Shown in pieces: positions 21,963 to 33,614 of a stretch of 64,000 bases of DNA. The DNA is taken from positions 99,150,355 through 99,214,354 of the forward strand of contig CM043943.1 of NCBI GenBank assembly GCA_014529385.2, written 5' to 3'. Positions within the stretch are counted from its first letter, which is position 1; each line of letters begins with the position of its first letter. This stretch comes from Adiantum capillus-veneris (lineage: Eukaryota > Streptophyta > Polypodiopsida > Polypodiales > Pteridaceae). A model generated the notes under the pieces. That model saw nothing but the letters and a program-made list of their open reading frames with translations, ran no database searches and had not been told where the DNA came from. Both the position numbers and the translations under genes were made by a program.

Positions 21963-23021
21963 TTACACTTTGGCACTAGGTTTCCATTCTTCTAATTGGT
22001 TGTCTGGTCTGGCTGATTTCAGCAATCTGTTGGGCCATCTTATCAATTTTTCTGGACCAAGACTCTTTCTTGGCCTTGTCTTTGCTCTTTTCATATGAGC
22101 TGCTTTCAGAGCTACTAGAAGTCTTATTGGAATCAGAATTCTCAGTAGAACTGCTACTACTGGACCACATCTTCTTGTGACTCCTCTCCTTCTTTGCCTG
22201 TTGTTCAAGCTTCAGGGCTTGCTATACCAAATCATTGAATTTCTTTGTTGGTGCGGTCATCTCTTGTTCCCTAAGCTTTTTACTGTGGAACCCATTTAAA
22301 AACCATGCTCGCAACCTCTTTTTGACGGTGGCTCTTACAGCTGCCGGTTAGCTCCTTAATTTTCTCTGCATAACTTCTGACTAATAATCTCTCTTGCTTT
22401 ATCTTATCCACCTTGCAGAGGATGTCATCATCACCTCTGTTGGTAAAATGGTAGTACCATTTCCTTGCTGCATCCTTCAATGTTTGAGGAAAGTACTCCT
22501 CCCAGTCATCTTCATCAATATTCTTCAGCTCAACATACTATTCAAAAGCTTGGATATGAACATCTCGATCATATTTCTTCCCACCTTTGAACACTGGGAA
22601 AGAAATTTTTAATGAAGAGGTATAATCATGCCGATCAGCATCGTCTCGGCCTCTTTTGACCTTAGGAACCTGACTCCGTCTTGAGTACTTCTTGTAATGG
22701 TTTGTATCAATGTCCCAATCAATTTCTTTGTCAGTCTCAATTTTTGTCTCTTCTCTGGAACTGGGACAACTACCCTTGCCGCCTTTGGCCCCATCATCCC
22801 TATGTGTGGTACAAGAACTTCTGGCTTTGCGTTCTTCCATCTCAGCCCTTCTCCTTGTGGACTGACTGGAGTGTTGAGAGTCCTTGGCCTCATCAACATG
22901 AATCTTGAGCCTCAGTCTCAGTTACTGGTTCCTTCTGGGGATTAGAGTCTTGCTATGATTCCTCAGGAATAGGGTCAATGCGGTGTGACAGTTTAAGACC
23001 ACGACTGGTTTTGGGTGCCAT
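21963..23021 (-). pseudogene. gag: Capsid part of gypsy G Gag
   Basis: It begins at ATG 23021 (MAPKTSRGLKLSH). After a charged N-terminus come FPVFKGGKKYDRDVHIQAFE, then TAG (near 22537), YVELKNIDEDDWEEYFPQTL, KDAARKWYYHFTNRGD and a Ser-rich region (SSSSTENSDSNKTSSSSES). These are the retrotransposon gag blocks of plant gypsy elements. Early stops (a TAG near 22958) and at least two frame changes make it non-functional. Confidence 0.8.
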
Positions 23022-23141
23022 TACTACAACAAAAATTTCTAACTGGGAGACAAGAGTTTTCTGTTCAACAATCAGTTAGCTCTAACCACCGTGATTACCA
23101 AAATGGAATCGGAGCTGATCTCTTCAGATGGCTGATTCCAG

Positions 23142-23732
23142 TGTTAGAATATAGAGCTACTGGTAAGTCGTCAATTCAGTCGATAAAACTAGAATAGAGA
23201 CTAGAGACTAGAGACTGGACTGAAATAAATATCTAAACTGAAATAGTATACTGAAATGAGAAACAGACTGGACAATTGGAAAAGTGTTTGTAGTTTCAAA
23301 TTCATAGTTCAAGAACAATCAGTACAAGGTATAATAGATTGAAGCTCAAATGATTACAGTAATTATTACAAAGCGAAGTTACAGGCGAAGAGATTGTAGC
23401 TCAGGAAATACTTGGAAGGCTCAACTAAGAAGTAAGAAGCAAGAAGCCTGATTACAATGTAATAGGTTCTTTTTATAGCCTTCTAGAAGTTACCATAGTA
23501 ACTGTTGTGGTAATTACTAATGTGTGAATGATCCATTGTTCGGCTTTCCTGGAGACAGTTCCCGCCTGTTGGGACTGTCTTTGCCCTCTACATATATTCA
23601 TAGACCAATAAAGACAAGATTATTACCTTGTGGTTCTAATCTCGGTGCACCTCTAGACAGAGGTGTGTGGCAATCAGGCTGGCTAGAGAATGTGAGGTTG
23701 TCATATGTAGTTAGTAGTATGTAGTTATAACA
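23142..23732 (-). repeat. 5' LTR of gypsy G, 591 bp
   Basis: The LTR is bounded by TGTTAGAATA and ...AGTTATAACA, giving perfect TGTTA/TAACA inverted ends. Directly beside it on the minus strand is TGGAATCAGCC, a decayed version of the iMet primer site. The partner LTR is missing, so the borders rest on the end motifs only. Confidence 0.65.
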
Positions 23733-24053
23733 AGAGAGTTTTAATTATTTTTCGCATCATTGGTAGATAAAGTATGGACGATAGGATGGCGTGTTCTTGT
23801 GTGCATTTCATGCATTAGGTTTTTTTAAAAACAAAAAATCTGCAACTAGCACATACGCAATCACGATCTCTTTTTGATAGAGCAACTACAAGAACTACGT
23901 TATTGATCTCATGGTCCAGAGACAATAGATCAAACTCCGCAAGTAGATATTGCTCCACCTTCATCCCAGAGAAGACAATTTTCAAACGAACAGCCATCGA
24001 CTAAGTTCTCTCAACCAATACATGATGTGGCATTTTAAGAAGTAGAGATGGAG
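23733..24053. other. Flank between gypsy G and the CACTA-like relic
   Basis: About 320 bp with no convincing frame. It may be the 5' part of the CACTA-like gene. Confidence 0.35.
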
Positions 24054-25015
24054 TAGATGTTAGACGCGTTCTTTGACATGGATCCCATCACTGAAAACAT
24101 ACAAGACGACAACATTCAAGGAAATATTGCCAACCAAACTCAGCCATCCCGTCCGTATCAATGGCATGATAGCAATGATAAAGAGGGTAAGATGATGCAA
24201 AATCTTACATGCATGTCACTTTACAATGGTGCAAAATCTTAGTTCTCCATACCACTTTGGCAACGCTTAATTTGCAGTCTGTCTACGAGTGGTTTGACGC
24301 CTCTCTCATAGAGATTTTCAGGTAAATACATTGTATCCTAAGCATGATAAAGTGAAAATTAGAGTTCAATAATGTGATCAAGGGACTGACTTGTTCATGT
24401 AACGACATGTTGCTCAACGAGCAAATCTTACTAGAAGAGAATAACATGCCCCTACCTGTCCCACCGCAAAAAAGGTTATGAGATTTTGCCTTCTCACCTC
24501 AGATATCATGCAAAAGTGGCTAGAGATGTACGAAGGGAAAAAGAAACAACGCTTGACAGATCGCCTGTAATTCAAGCGCAATTGTGCCACTAGAAACCTT
24601 CCTTTTCCAGATCATCTTCAGAAATTGCCTGACTTTCGAATTGGGTGGTGGTTAGATGCGACAATCTCAAAGGCAAAGAGGAATGGAGTGTTGATTTACT
24701 GAAGAAAAAGAGGAGATGTCAAGGGGTTTCGATTGGCATGTATATTTTCACAAATTCCTTTACAAGCTCCACATGATCACATTACTTTAATAACTTTAAG
24801 TCTGTTTATATTTTGTGGCTGCAGTATCACAAATTTGGAGCTTTGTGGTCGCATGGAAAACACTTCAGAGTGCAACGGATCGATGAACAAAGGGTCACTT
24901 TCAACAGTGGTGCTAGGACAAGCTTCGTCCAAGAAAGTAGAAGTAGTGCCAGGGATGAGAACAAAGAGACTAGCCAACTTGAATACTTTGGATTTTGATG
25001 GCTGACGGATAATAT
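24054..25015 (+). pseudogene. CACTA (En/Spm)-like transposase relic, 5' and middle pieces
   Basis: The first piece (24057-24316) reads MLDAFFDMDP...NDKEGKMMQNL..LYNGAKS and, after a one-base shift, LATLNLQSVYEWFDASLIEIF. This matches the N-terminal layout of plant CACTA transposases (acidic start, LYxGxK, then L..LNL......W...SF..LL). It ends at a donor-like AG/GTAAAT. The second piece (about 24813-25000) reads HGKHFRVQRIDEQRVTFNSG and SSARDENKETSQLEYFG, matching the transposase region with FRT..RDE...QNSGV and S..D.N....YYG. The catalytic core between is unrecognisable. The gag-only element inserted directly after position 25015 splits the gene. Confidence 0.55.
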
Positions 25016-25189
25016 TGAGGCGGTCCGGGGCAGGCAACAAGAAGAGTGGCCTCTAAGCACTTTTCTAGGCTCCCGTGCTTCTCAATTGGGTTGGGGTTGG
25101 AAAAAACAGCAAACACACACAAACCCGCAACCTAACCCTACACAAATTTGGGGCACCACCTAGTTTTGGATGCGAATTAGGACGCGTAA

Positions 25190-25284
<95 letters not shown>

Positions 25285-27668
25285 GAGAGTGCTCGGGCTG
25301 CTTTGAAATGTTCAACAGTGATCAAGCAAACACAATTATATATGTAAGAAAAAGAGGGAAGGGGAAGGGGGTGCTTGTTGCACTAATACCTTCTTACAAA
25401 TCTTGTCATGACCAATCAAAGTGAGATTAGTATTTGTTCAACATAGCTTGAATAAATTAAACCACAACACATCACAAGAAAATCCACCCCAATCACTGTC
25501 TTAAGGCCAGGGGAGTCCTCTCCACCCTGTCGCCCTCTTACAATACGTGGGATTTATGGCTAAATTGATGACAACACCCAGAGACAAGCTATCAAGAACT
25601 TTAAAAAAACACCAAGACACTTACACATCATTGTTGTCCATTACTTCACGTTGGAAGAGAGACAAAGTATCCAAGCTTACTCCAACTCCACCCTCCTTGT
25701 TTCATCAAATGTTGGGCTTACACTAGTAGAAGAAATGATAGATTTCCTACTCTCAATTGAATGATCACTCTCTCTTACAATGGCATAGAGTTCCCTTGCT
25801 AATCACCCCTAATACAACACATGCATATGCATAAGACAATGAGCTTCCACTCAAGAGCTCCTTCTAGAGAGGTTGATTTTGGCTTCTCAAGCTATAGCAT
25901 AGTGCTCTTGCTTATGGCTCCCTCCTTTTTGTGCTAGCTACACCCTCCTTTTATAGCAATTTTGAGGGCTAGGGTTACTCCTCTAACCATGGTTGGGTTA
26001 GATTTTCAGCACTTATCTAATTTATTTTTCTTGGAATTATCAAGAAGTTGGTGGGGATAGATGAAGAAGAGAGAGATGGAGGTGATAGGACTTTTCATAG
26101 TAGGTTAGTGTTAGTAAATTAGTAGAGTTAGTATTTTTATTGATTTACAAGTGGAATTGGATATTTACAATGGGAGTATCCATATAGGATACAAATAAGG
26201 AAGAAAAAACTCTTAATAGGTAAGAAAATATGGATTTCTTACAATGTTGATCTCCAAGTGTCTTGAGTAGGGTCAATTTTGACGCTTGTTGACGGTCCAC
26301 TAGCTTTGACGGTACGTTTTTTCTCCACTCTTGACCTTCCTTGAGAGCCAAGGTAAGTGAACATGAGTAATCAATCACCATGATGCTGTCTTTCAAGAGA
26401 AGAGGCTGAATTTTGTGGTTTTTTGAAAGATATGGGTAATATGGATGATGAAAAATGAGACTAGGTGGTCAATTTTGGAATGGAAGTGTGTGTAGGAGAC
26501 ATGAGTTCACCATGGTTTCTCTTATTCTTCAAGGTTGAGAAGAAGGTGAGTAGGGTGCAGAGAGGAGTGGTGAGAGAGGTGGAGATGATGAGTGGAGAAG
26601 TGTGTGTGAAAGAGGAAAATGATAAAGTGGAAGAGGAAGTGTGGCTGTATAGCATGAGCAAACTGGGGTCCACCAATAAAATCATAGCTCACAGCTTGTA
26701 GCTCAAAAAAATATGAAAACATTTGAGGTAAAAGTTCAGCTCACGAGCTACAACTTTTGTTTGTGTCACCTTTTCAAATTCGGGGAGCATGTGATCTTTA
26801 AAAATTCAGCAAAACCGACTGTTTGTTTTCCACTGCACAAAGTCCTTGTGAGGTCCTTCTTTGGATGATTCTTTTGAATACCTCCAAGAGTGAGCTCCCC
26901 ATGGTGCATGCATGCATGCCACATACCCTTAACCTTATTTGGTAGGTCTATAATTGAAGATATTGTTGAGATCATGATATAAGTGAATAGTACATCTAAG
27001 AAAATCAAATATTGAGGGATCTAAAAAAATATGTACATGTCAAATATAAATAATATAGGTGGAAAAATTATAAAGGGGTCAAAATAAATCTCTCTCATTA
27101 TAAGTCTACCATAAAAAGATGAATATTTTTTGTGGTCTAATTTATGAGAGTAATAGAGAATAGATGTAGGAAGGAAAAAATCACAATAGTGAGAAACTAT
27201 ACACATAAATAAAACTAGTTTTTTTGGATTTTTGTTGGGATGGAGTTACACCAAAAATAAGAGAAGCTTGCATGAAATTATTTTTATATGGAATAAAGAG
27301 TATGCAAAATGGTAATAAAAAATATGATATCGGTGAGTCAATGTACATAGCATAAATAACACACCATAGGTAGAAATATTTAAATAAATACCAAAATAAT
27401 TATGAAAATTTTTTATTTAGGCCAATGAAATATTTACACACAAACGGTCCATAATATACTTATATTTTTTATTTTTATTATTTTTTTGGCTCAACTAGCC
27501 CAGTGACTAGCTAATTGAGGGTTTTTAAGAAGATATGGGAAAAATCCCCTAACTCACACACTCCTATGTAAATACAATGAAATGGTAGGGATAACCAAAA
27601 TGTTTGAGTGATTTGATAGGGTGAGGTAGCTTACTATGGCAATTATGGAAAGCCGAAAAATGGCTATA
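25016..27668 (-). repeat. 3' LTR of the gag-only element
   Basis: It starts TGAGGCGGTCC and ends ...GGCTATA by alignment with the other LTR (...GACTATC). It contains a (GA)n tract at 25195-25282 and a conserved open frame end (minus, to 27564) shared with the internal ORF2. Confidence 0.85.
25195..25282. repeat. (GA)n microsatellite in the 3' LTR
   Basis: About 88 bp of GA dinucleotide. Open frames through it (RERERE or SLSLSL) are artefacts of the repeat. The other LTR has a shorter tract. Confidence 0.95.
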
Positions 27669-29105
27669 ATTAGCCCCCCCCCTTGATAATGGTACATTCA
27701 TGTACCATTTATCCGACCATACAACATGTAGATTGTGTAACATCTGTCTTTGTCTGCTCTCATCTTTGAAGAACCTTTGTTGTATGATTAAAAAACCTTG
27801 TGTGATATAAAAGGTTCTCAGAGCCAATAGAAGGATGTAATGAAGTGACTGAGTAAACCTCCTCCATTGAGAAAGTTTCCATAAGGACTCCCCAGGATCA
27901 AAGATCTTGAAATATCTTTCCCAAAGAGAGATGTATGGTATGGAATCACTTACTGATTTTGGTTGAAGAAACTTGTAGATTTTATTATTGTCCATCATTG
28001 CATCTATCACTATGAATGTGATATAAAAGATTGGTTTCTCTTCCTCCTGTGTAAAGTTAATGTATCTGCTACGATCTTCAAGAGCTTGTATGAGCAAATT
28101 CCTGAACTGTAGATCATAAAATTCATTCAACCTGGGTAGGCTCATCAAGTCAAAAATTCTATGACCTTCATGATTTATGAAAGCTTGATCCATGCTTCCA
28201 ACCGCTATTGGAAGATATTGCAAATAGTTTACCACATAAGTAGATAATAGACGAAGGTTTCTATTGCTTCCAACACATTGGAAGAGAATAGATTTTGGTA
28301 CTGATTGATGAAATATCCGCATGTAGCAATCAACAAGTTTTTCATCTATGATGAAGACCAGAAGCATCACAATGTGCGACCTCCATACACCAAAGAACCA
28401 AATGAAGAAGGTTTGGAAACATCCGTTCATCACCAAGTATTCATGTCCTCTTCCACTTAAGAAGGTATGGTTCCCCCGATGAAAGGTATATGTGAAGAGA
28501 GGAGAAGTTGACTTTGAAGAGGTGAAACCCAATGTGAAGATGATTTGGGCTTCAAAAGCTTGGATTTTCTTGCTAAGAGATTGTCCCATGAATGAAGAGC
28601 CACCCACTAAAACACCATTGGAGAGAATGATACCCTTCTGATAGTTTCCTTTTATGATTTTATTTTTTACTACACTTCCATGTTCTTTATCCCCTTCTAA
28701 GCCCCCTCTTTGGCAAGGTTGTAACTCCTCACATTGTACCACCTCAAAGGTTGATAGATTACTGTTTGATTTTGTGAAAACTTTGGCTTCTTGCATGATA
28801 GGTTCCTCCATGCTTAATATACATGGGTCATACCAATGCTTTTCAACATCCTCAAACACTTCTTGAAGATTATCCTCACATGGATTCAACTCACACTCTT
28901 CTACTTTGTTTTGGAGTTGGCATTCCATGTACACAATCGTCTCTTTATGATCAATGTGGTCCATGATCTCCCCACCTATGATTTTATCTTCTTCTTCACT
29001 CTCTTCTTTTAGACAAGATACACTCTCAGAACATTCCATAAGATCAAGGTTACCTTCAAGGTCTTCATTCTCCATAGAGTCATGTTGCACAAATGATTCG
29101 TCTAC
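27564..29105 (-). CDS. Second ORF of the gag-only element, function unknown
   Basis: The frame is continuous with gag across a single TGA (29106-29108) and open for about 513 codons, with the first ATG at 29090. The N-terminal third is acidic and Cys-poor (EESEEEDKIIGGEIMDHID). The middle has a hydrophobic stretch (FQTFFIWFFGVWRS then HIVMLLVFIID). The C-terminal part is Tyr/Phe/Arg-rich (SLWERYFKIFDPGESLWKL). No protease, RT or integrase motif is visible and I do not recognise a domain. The last 35 codons lie in the 3' LTR and cross the polypurine tract. Keeping 500 codons open in an element without pol suggests recent selection or a recent copy. It may be expressed by TGA readthrough. Confidence 0.55.
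   Translation of the reverse strand, partial: VDESFVQHDSMENEDLEGNLDLMECSESVSCLKEESEEEDKIIGGEIMDHIDHKETIVYMECQLQNKVEECELNPCEDNLQEVFEDVEKHWYDPCILSMEEPIMQEAKVFTKSNSNLSTFEVVQCEELQPCQRGGLEGDKEHGSVVKNKIIKGNYQKGIILSNGVLVGGSSFMGQSLSKKIQAFEAQIIFTLGFTSSKSTSPLFTYTFHRGNHTFLSGRGHEYLVMNGCFQTFFIWFFGVWRSHIVMLLVFIIDEKLVDCYMRIFHQSVPKSILFQCVGSNRNLRLLSTYVVNYLQYLPIAVGSMDQAFINHEGHRIFDLMSLPRLNEFYDLQFRNLLIQALEDRSRYINFTQEEEKPIFYITFIVIDAMMDNNKIYKFLQPKSVSDSIPYISLWERYFKIFDPGESLWKLSQWRRFTQSLHYILLLALRTFYITQGFLIIQQRFFKDESRQRQMLHNLHVVWSDKWYMNVPLSRGGANYSHFSAFHNCHSKLPHPIKSLKHFGYPYHFIVFT
27672..27684 (-). promoter_or_regulatory. Polypurine tract of the gag-only element
   Basis: The minus strand reads AAGGGGGGGGGC just before the 3' LTR, the expected primer position for plus-strand synthesis. 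Confidence 0.75.
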
Positions 29106-29906
29106 TCAGACTAGAAATTGATCCTCCGCCAAAAGGTTGGATGTATCCATTATTGAATCATCATTGCCATTTGAGATATCTTGTGTCGATTTTTGCATGC
29201 TTGTGATAAAGGTAGAAGAAAGAGATTCCACATTTGATTCTTGGCCACACACTTTAGCACTTGAATAATCAGTTGGCATGTAAGTAACTTCTTCAATATT
29301 TGTCGGAGTAGAAGGAGACAAGTATGGCAAAGGAGATGACTCCTTGATAGAAACCTTTTCATGATGGTTGGTTCTTCCAGCATGATGGAAACCATTTTTG
29401 ATGTAGAAGTACTTGTGAAACTTCCTTCGGGCAATAGTGACCGCTTCTTCAAAGGTAGAGGGTCCACTACAAGTAACCTTAGTCTTTAGGAAAGGAGACA
29501 AACCCGAAATAAATTGCTCCATTTTTACATAATCTGGAAATGTAGAACTAAACCCATATCCTCCCCATTGACGAGAAAAAATATCCTCATAAGCATAGTA
29601 GTCTTCACCATGTTGTTGAAGTCTCCCTAATGAAGCCCATGCTTTCTTCGTTGTTGGAAATTTAGAGAATCTGGTCTTCAAAGCTTTGGAAATTTGGGTA
29701 TACCCATCTTCAATCTGAGAAGACATACTCCAAAACCATTGCTCAGCGTTGCCTCTAAGGCAAAGCAATAGAAAATCCCCTTTTTCAATGTCATCCCTTT
29801 CACCAAGGATACGACAAACCATTCTAAAATCAGCAAGAAAATCATCAACATCTTCTTCTAGATTTCCGAAGAAGATTGGGATATCATCAAAGGTATAGCG
29901 TGTCAT
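29106..29906 (-). CDS. gag: Gag of the gag-only element
   Basis: A 266-residue protein starting MTRYTFDDIPIFFGN. It has the retrotransposon Gag core: DVDDFLADFRMVCRIL, LLLCLRGNAEQWFWSM, ALKTRFSKF, YAYEDIFSRQW, QFISGLSPFLKTKV, TFEEAVTIARRKF. This is the domain that builds the capsid-like particle. There is no CCHC zinc knuckle before the TGA at 29106-29108. The region is intact, without stops or shifts. The upstream leader to the primer site is about 290 nt. Confidence 0.85.
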   Translation of the reverse strand: MTRYTFDDIPIFFGNLEEDVDDFLADFRMVCRILGERDDIEKGDFLLLCLRGNAEQWFWSMSSQIEDGYTQISKALKTRFSKFPTTKKAWASLGRLQQHGEDYYAYEDIFSRQWGGYGFSSTFPDYVKMEQFISGLSPFLKTKVTCSGPSTFEEAVTIARRKFHKYFYIKNGFHHAGRTNHHEKVSIKESSPLPYLSPSTPTNIEEVTYMPTDYSSAKVCGQESNVESLSSTFITSMQKSTQDISNGNDDSIMDTSNLLAEDQFLV

Positions 29907-30195
29907 AGTCTCTCAATGCTAGAACCACACAAAGATTAGTTCCAAACAATCACTTTCTCTCATGACATCAACTAGCTACACAAAGTTTTGAAAGGTCTTT
30001 CAACATGAATTCTAGATTCTTATGTGAAAATGTTTTTTTCCTTTCTTATGTTATGCTAATCCAAACCATATTCTAGATCAATTTTTGTTGCATTGAAATT
30101 AAACTCTGTCATACAAGTTTTCATGATTCATATAATCTTCTTGATTATGCTAAAATTCAAGCATTCATGTAATACAACAACACTAAGCACAAAGT

Positions 30196-30219
30196 CAGTC
30201 CTCAGTGGGGGCACCAATT
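30196..30219 (-). promoter_or_regulatory. Probable primer-binding site of the gag-only element (not iMet)
   Basis: The minus strand directly after the 5' LTR reads TTGGTGCCCCCACTGAGG. The position and TGG start fit a primer site, but it is not the initiator Met sequence used by the other elements here. I cannot assign the tRNA. Confidence 0.5.
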
Positions 30220-30399
30220 TGAGGCGGTCCGGGGCGGGCAACAAGAAGAGTGGCCTCTAAGCACTTTTCTAGGCTCCCATGCTGCTCAATTGGGTTGGGG
30301 TTGGAAAAAAAAAACAGCAAACACATACACACAAACCCGCAACCTAACCCTACATAAATTTGGGGCACCACCTAGTTTTGGATGCGAACTAGGACGCGT

Positions 30400-30475
<76 letters not shown>

Positions 30476-32840
30476 CGAGCTGCTTTGAAATGTTCAACAG
30501 TGATCAAGCAAACACAATTATATATGTAAGAAAAAGAGGGAAGGGGAAGGGGGTGCTTGTTGCACTAATACCTTCTTACAAATCTTGTCATGACCAATCA
30601 AAGTGAGATTAGTATTTGTTCAACATAGCTTGAATAAATTACACCACAACACATCACAAGAAAAGCCACCCCAATCACTGTCTTAAGGCCAGGGGAGTCC
30701 TCTCCACCCTATCGCCCTCTTACAATACGTGGGATTTATGGCTAAATTGATGACAACACCCAGAGACAAGCTATCAAGAACTTTAAAAAAACACCAAGAC
30801 ACTTACACATCATTGTTGTCCATTACTTCACGTTGGAAGAGAGACAAAGTATCCAAGCTTACTCCAACTCCACCCTCCTTGTTTCATCAAATGTTGGGCT
30901 TACACTAGTAGAAGAAATGATAGATTTCCTACTCTCAATTGAATGATCACTCTCTCTTACAATGGCATAGAGTTCCCTTGCTAATCACCCCTAATACAAC
31001 ACATGCATATACATAAGACAATGAGCTTCCACTCAAGAGCTCCTTCTAGAGAGGTTGAGTTTGGCTTCTCAAGCTATAGCATAGTGCTCTTGCTCCTTTT
31101 TGTGCTAGCTACACCCTCCTTTTATAGCAATTTTGAGGGCTAGGGTTACTCCTCTAACCATGGTTGGGTTAGATTTTCAGCACTTATCTAATTTATTTTT
31201 CTTGGAATTATCAAGAAGTTGGTGGGGATAGATGAAGAAGAGAGAGATGGAGGTGATAGGACTTTTCATAGTAGGTTAGTGTTAGTAAATTAGTAGAGTT
31301 AGTATTTTTATTGATTTACAAGTGGAATTGGATATTTACAATGGGAGTATCCATATAGGATACAAATAAGGAAGAAAAAACTCTTAATAGGTAAGAAAAT
31401 ATGGATTTCTTACAATGTTGATCTCCAAGTGTCTTGAGTAGGGTCAATTTTGACGCTTGTTGACGGTCCACTAGCTTTGACGGTACGTTTTTTCTCCACT
31501 CTTGACCTTCCTTGAGAGCCAAGGTAAGTGAACATGAGTAATCAATCACCATGATGCTGTCTTTCAAGAGAAGAGGCTGAATTTTGTGGTTTTTTGAAAG
31601 ATATGGGTAATATGGATGATGAAAAATGAGACTAGGTGGTCAATTTTGGAATGGAAGTGTGTGTAGGAGACATGAGTTCACCATGGTTTCTCTTATTCTT
31701 CAAGGTTGAGAAGAAGGTGATTAGGGTGCAGAGAGGAGTGGTGAGAGAGGTGGGGATGATGAGTGGAGAAGTGTGTGTGAAAGAGGAAAATGATAAAGTG
31801 GAAGAGGAAGTGTGGCTGCATAGCATGGGCAAACTGGGGTCCACCAATAAAATCATAGCTCACAGCTTGTAGCTCAAAAAAATATGAAAACATTTGAGGT
31901 AAAATTTCAGCTCACGAGCTACGACTTTTGTTTGTGTCACCTTTTCAAATTCGGAGAGCATGTGATCTTTAAAAATTCAGCAAAACCGACTGTTTTTTTT
32001 CCACTGCACAAAGTCCTTGTGAGGTCCTTCTTTGGATGATTCTTTTGAATACCTCCAAGAGTGAGCTCCCCATGGTGCATGCATGCATACCACATACCCT
32101 TAACCTTATTTGGTAGGTCTATAATTGAAGATATTGTTGAGATCATGATATAAGTGAATAGTACAACTAAGAAAATCAAATATTGAGGGGTCTAAAAAAA
32201 TATGTACATGTCAAATATAAATAATATAGGTGAAAAAATTATAAAGGGGTCAAAATAAATCTCTCTCATTATAAGTCTACCATAAAACGATGAATATTTT
32301 TGGTGGTCTAATTTATGAGAGTAATAGAGAATAGATGTAGGAAGGAAAAAATCACAATAGTGAGAAACTATACACATAAATAAAACTAATTTTTTTGGAT
32401 TTGTTGGGATGGAGTTACACCAAAAATAAGAGAAGCTTGCATGAAATTATTTTTATATGGAATAAAGAGTATGCAAAATGGTAATAAAAAATATGGTAAT
32501 GGTGAGTCAATGTACATAGCATAAATAACACACCATAGGTAGAAATATTTAAATAAATACCAAAATAATTATGAAAAATCCTTTTATTTAGGCCCTATAT
32601 ACAATGAAATATTTACACACAAACGAGCCATAATATACTTATATTTTTATTATTCTTTTGGCTCAACTAGCCCAGTGACTAGCTAATTGAGGGTTTTTAA
32701 GAAGATATGGGAAAACTCCCCTAACTCACACACTCCTATGTAAATACAATGAAATGGTAGGGATAACCAAAATGTTTGAGTGATTTGATAGGGTGAGGTA
32801 GCTTAGTATGACAATTATGGAAAGCCGAAAAACGACTATC
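30220..32840 (-). repeat. 5' LTR of the gag-only element
   Basis: About 2.62 kb, aligned over its whole length with 25016-27668. Differences are scattered substitutions, a few short indels, and a shorter (GA)n tract at 30407-30472. Confidence 0.87.
30407..30472. repeat. (GA)n microsatellite in the 5' LTR
   Basis: About 66 bp of GA repeat at the same LTR position as 25195-25282. Confidence 0.95.
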
Positions 32841-32845
32841 AATAT

Positions 32846-33439
32846 GTTTGGATTTTGAGTTGGATGTCAATGGTGAGCATATGCCTGAACCTAGAGATAA
32901 GGTGTCAAATATTGAAGCTAGTGCGGAGAGCGGCGAAGAAGTAGAATTAGATGACGAAGATGCAGAAGTACAGATTGAGATAGACATCTTTGGTGCATCA
33001 GATCTCATAGAAGATAAGATAGTAACTAATGGTTTTTGCTAGGAACTCTTTTGTAAAACTCTTTTTATTAGTCTACAATACACTTTAGATTCATTTATTT
33101 GTGTTGGGGGCGATTCGTTTATTTGTTATTTGTATTGATTAAGCATTTCTTCTGTAAACTAACATATTTTGTGCTTGTTATTTGTGTATATGTAGCCATG
33201 GCTGATGACGATGATACATACTCTCCTAGTTTTAGTTTTCCTATCACTCCAGTCGGCATCTCACCCAAGAAAATGGGCTTATTTTTGACACAGTTCACAT
33301 CAGAGCAGATCGTGATGGCACAGAACCTTTGGGCAACAAGTTCCTCTAGACCTACTATGGCCAACCCTACATCTAGGACTAGTAAGGTCCCTACATCGAC
33401 CGGCCCCACACTCAATCGGTATGCCCCCTACGCCTAGGA
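32846..33439 (+). pseudogene. CACTA-like relic: transposase 3' end and start of second ORF
   Basis: Directly after the AATAT duplication a plus frame reads LDFELDVNGEHMPEPRD and an acidic run (EEVELDDEDAEVQIEID), stopping at 33042. It joins in sequence to the piece ending at 25015. A new ORF starts at 33198 (MADDDDTYSPSF), after an intron-like AG, and reads a Ser/Thr/Pro-rich stretch until it meets the 175-bp LTR at 33440. CACTA elements commonly carry two genes, so the second ORF may be the accessory protein; this is an inference. Confidence 0.4.
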
Positions 33440-33614
33440 TGAAAGGCCAAAGGGTAGACTAGCGTGTGGTTCTCCTCCCAACCTCCCTACTTATAGCCCT
33501 TGGCCCTTCCAAGTAGGTCCCCTTAACTCATGCCTGGCCCTCAGCTCCTAGGAGTACTGAGCCATTCAGTCCCTTGCCCTTGGCCTGCTACTTGGACCTA
33601 CCATTGTCTTGACA
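33440..33614 (-). repeat. 3' LTR of the large non-coding element
   Basis: 175 bp, alignable over its full length with 60359-60533, with substitutions scattered mainly in the last third. Confidence 0.88.

Larger units (their letters stand above)
14155..23732 (-). mobile_element. Ty3/gypsy element G (Athila/Tat-like), lacking its 3' LTR
   Basis: Minus-strand order: 5' LTR (23142-23732), gag, zinc knuckle, protease, RT, RNase H, integrase, then an extra ORF region. RT-before-IN order makes it Ty3/gypsy. The FMDDF catalytic motif and the DAARKWYYHF gag motif point to the non-chromodomain Athila/Tat side. No copy of the LTR is present near 14150, so the 3' end was lost. Frames are broken by many stops. 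Confidence 0.87.
25016..32840 (-). mobile_element. Gag-only LTR element (TR-GAG-like), complete, TSD AATAT
   Basis: Two long direct repeats (25016-about 27668 and 30220-32840) flank a 2.55-kb internal region. The 5-bp target duplication AATAT is at 25011-25015 and 32841-32845. The internal region encodes a Gag (29906-29106) and, after one TGA, a 500-codon ORF, but no protease, RT, RNase H or integrase. This is the layout of non-autonomous TR-GAG elements, which need enzymes from a partner. It interrupts the CACTA-like relic. The LTRs are very similar, so insertion was fairly recent. Confidence 0.85.

Noticed and set aside
25075-25424. Open frames of RERERE / SLSLSL at 25.1-25.4, 30.3-30.6 and 60.1-60.4 kb
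   Set aside because: They are translations of (GA)n microsatellites, not genes.
27564-29105. Envelope gene in the gag-only element
   Set aside because: There is a hydrophobic stretch but no signal peptide, no Cys pattern and no clear anchor.
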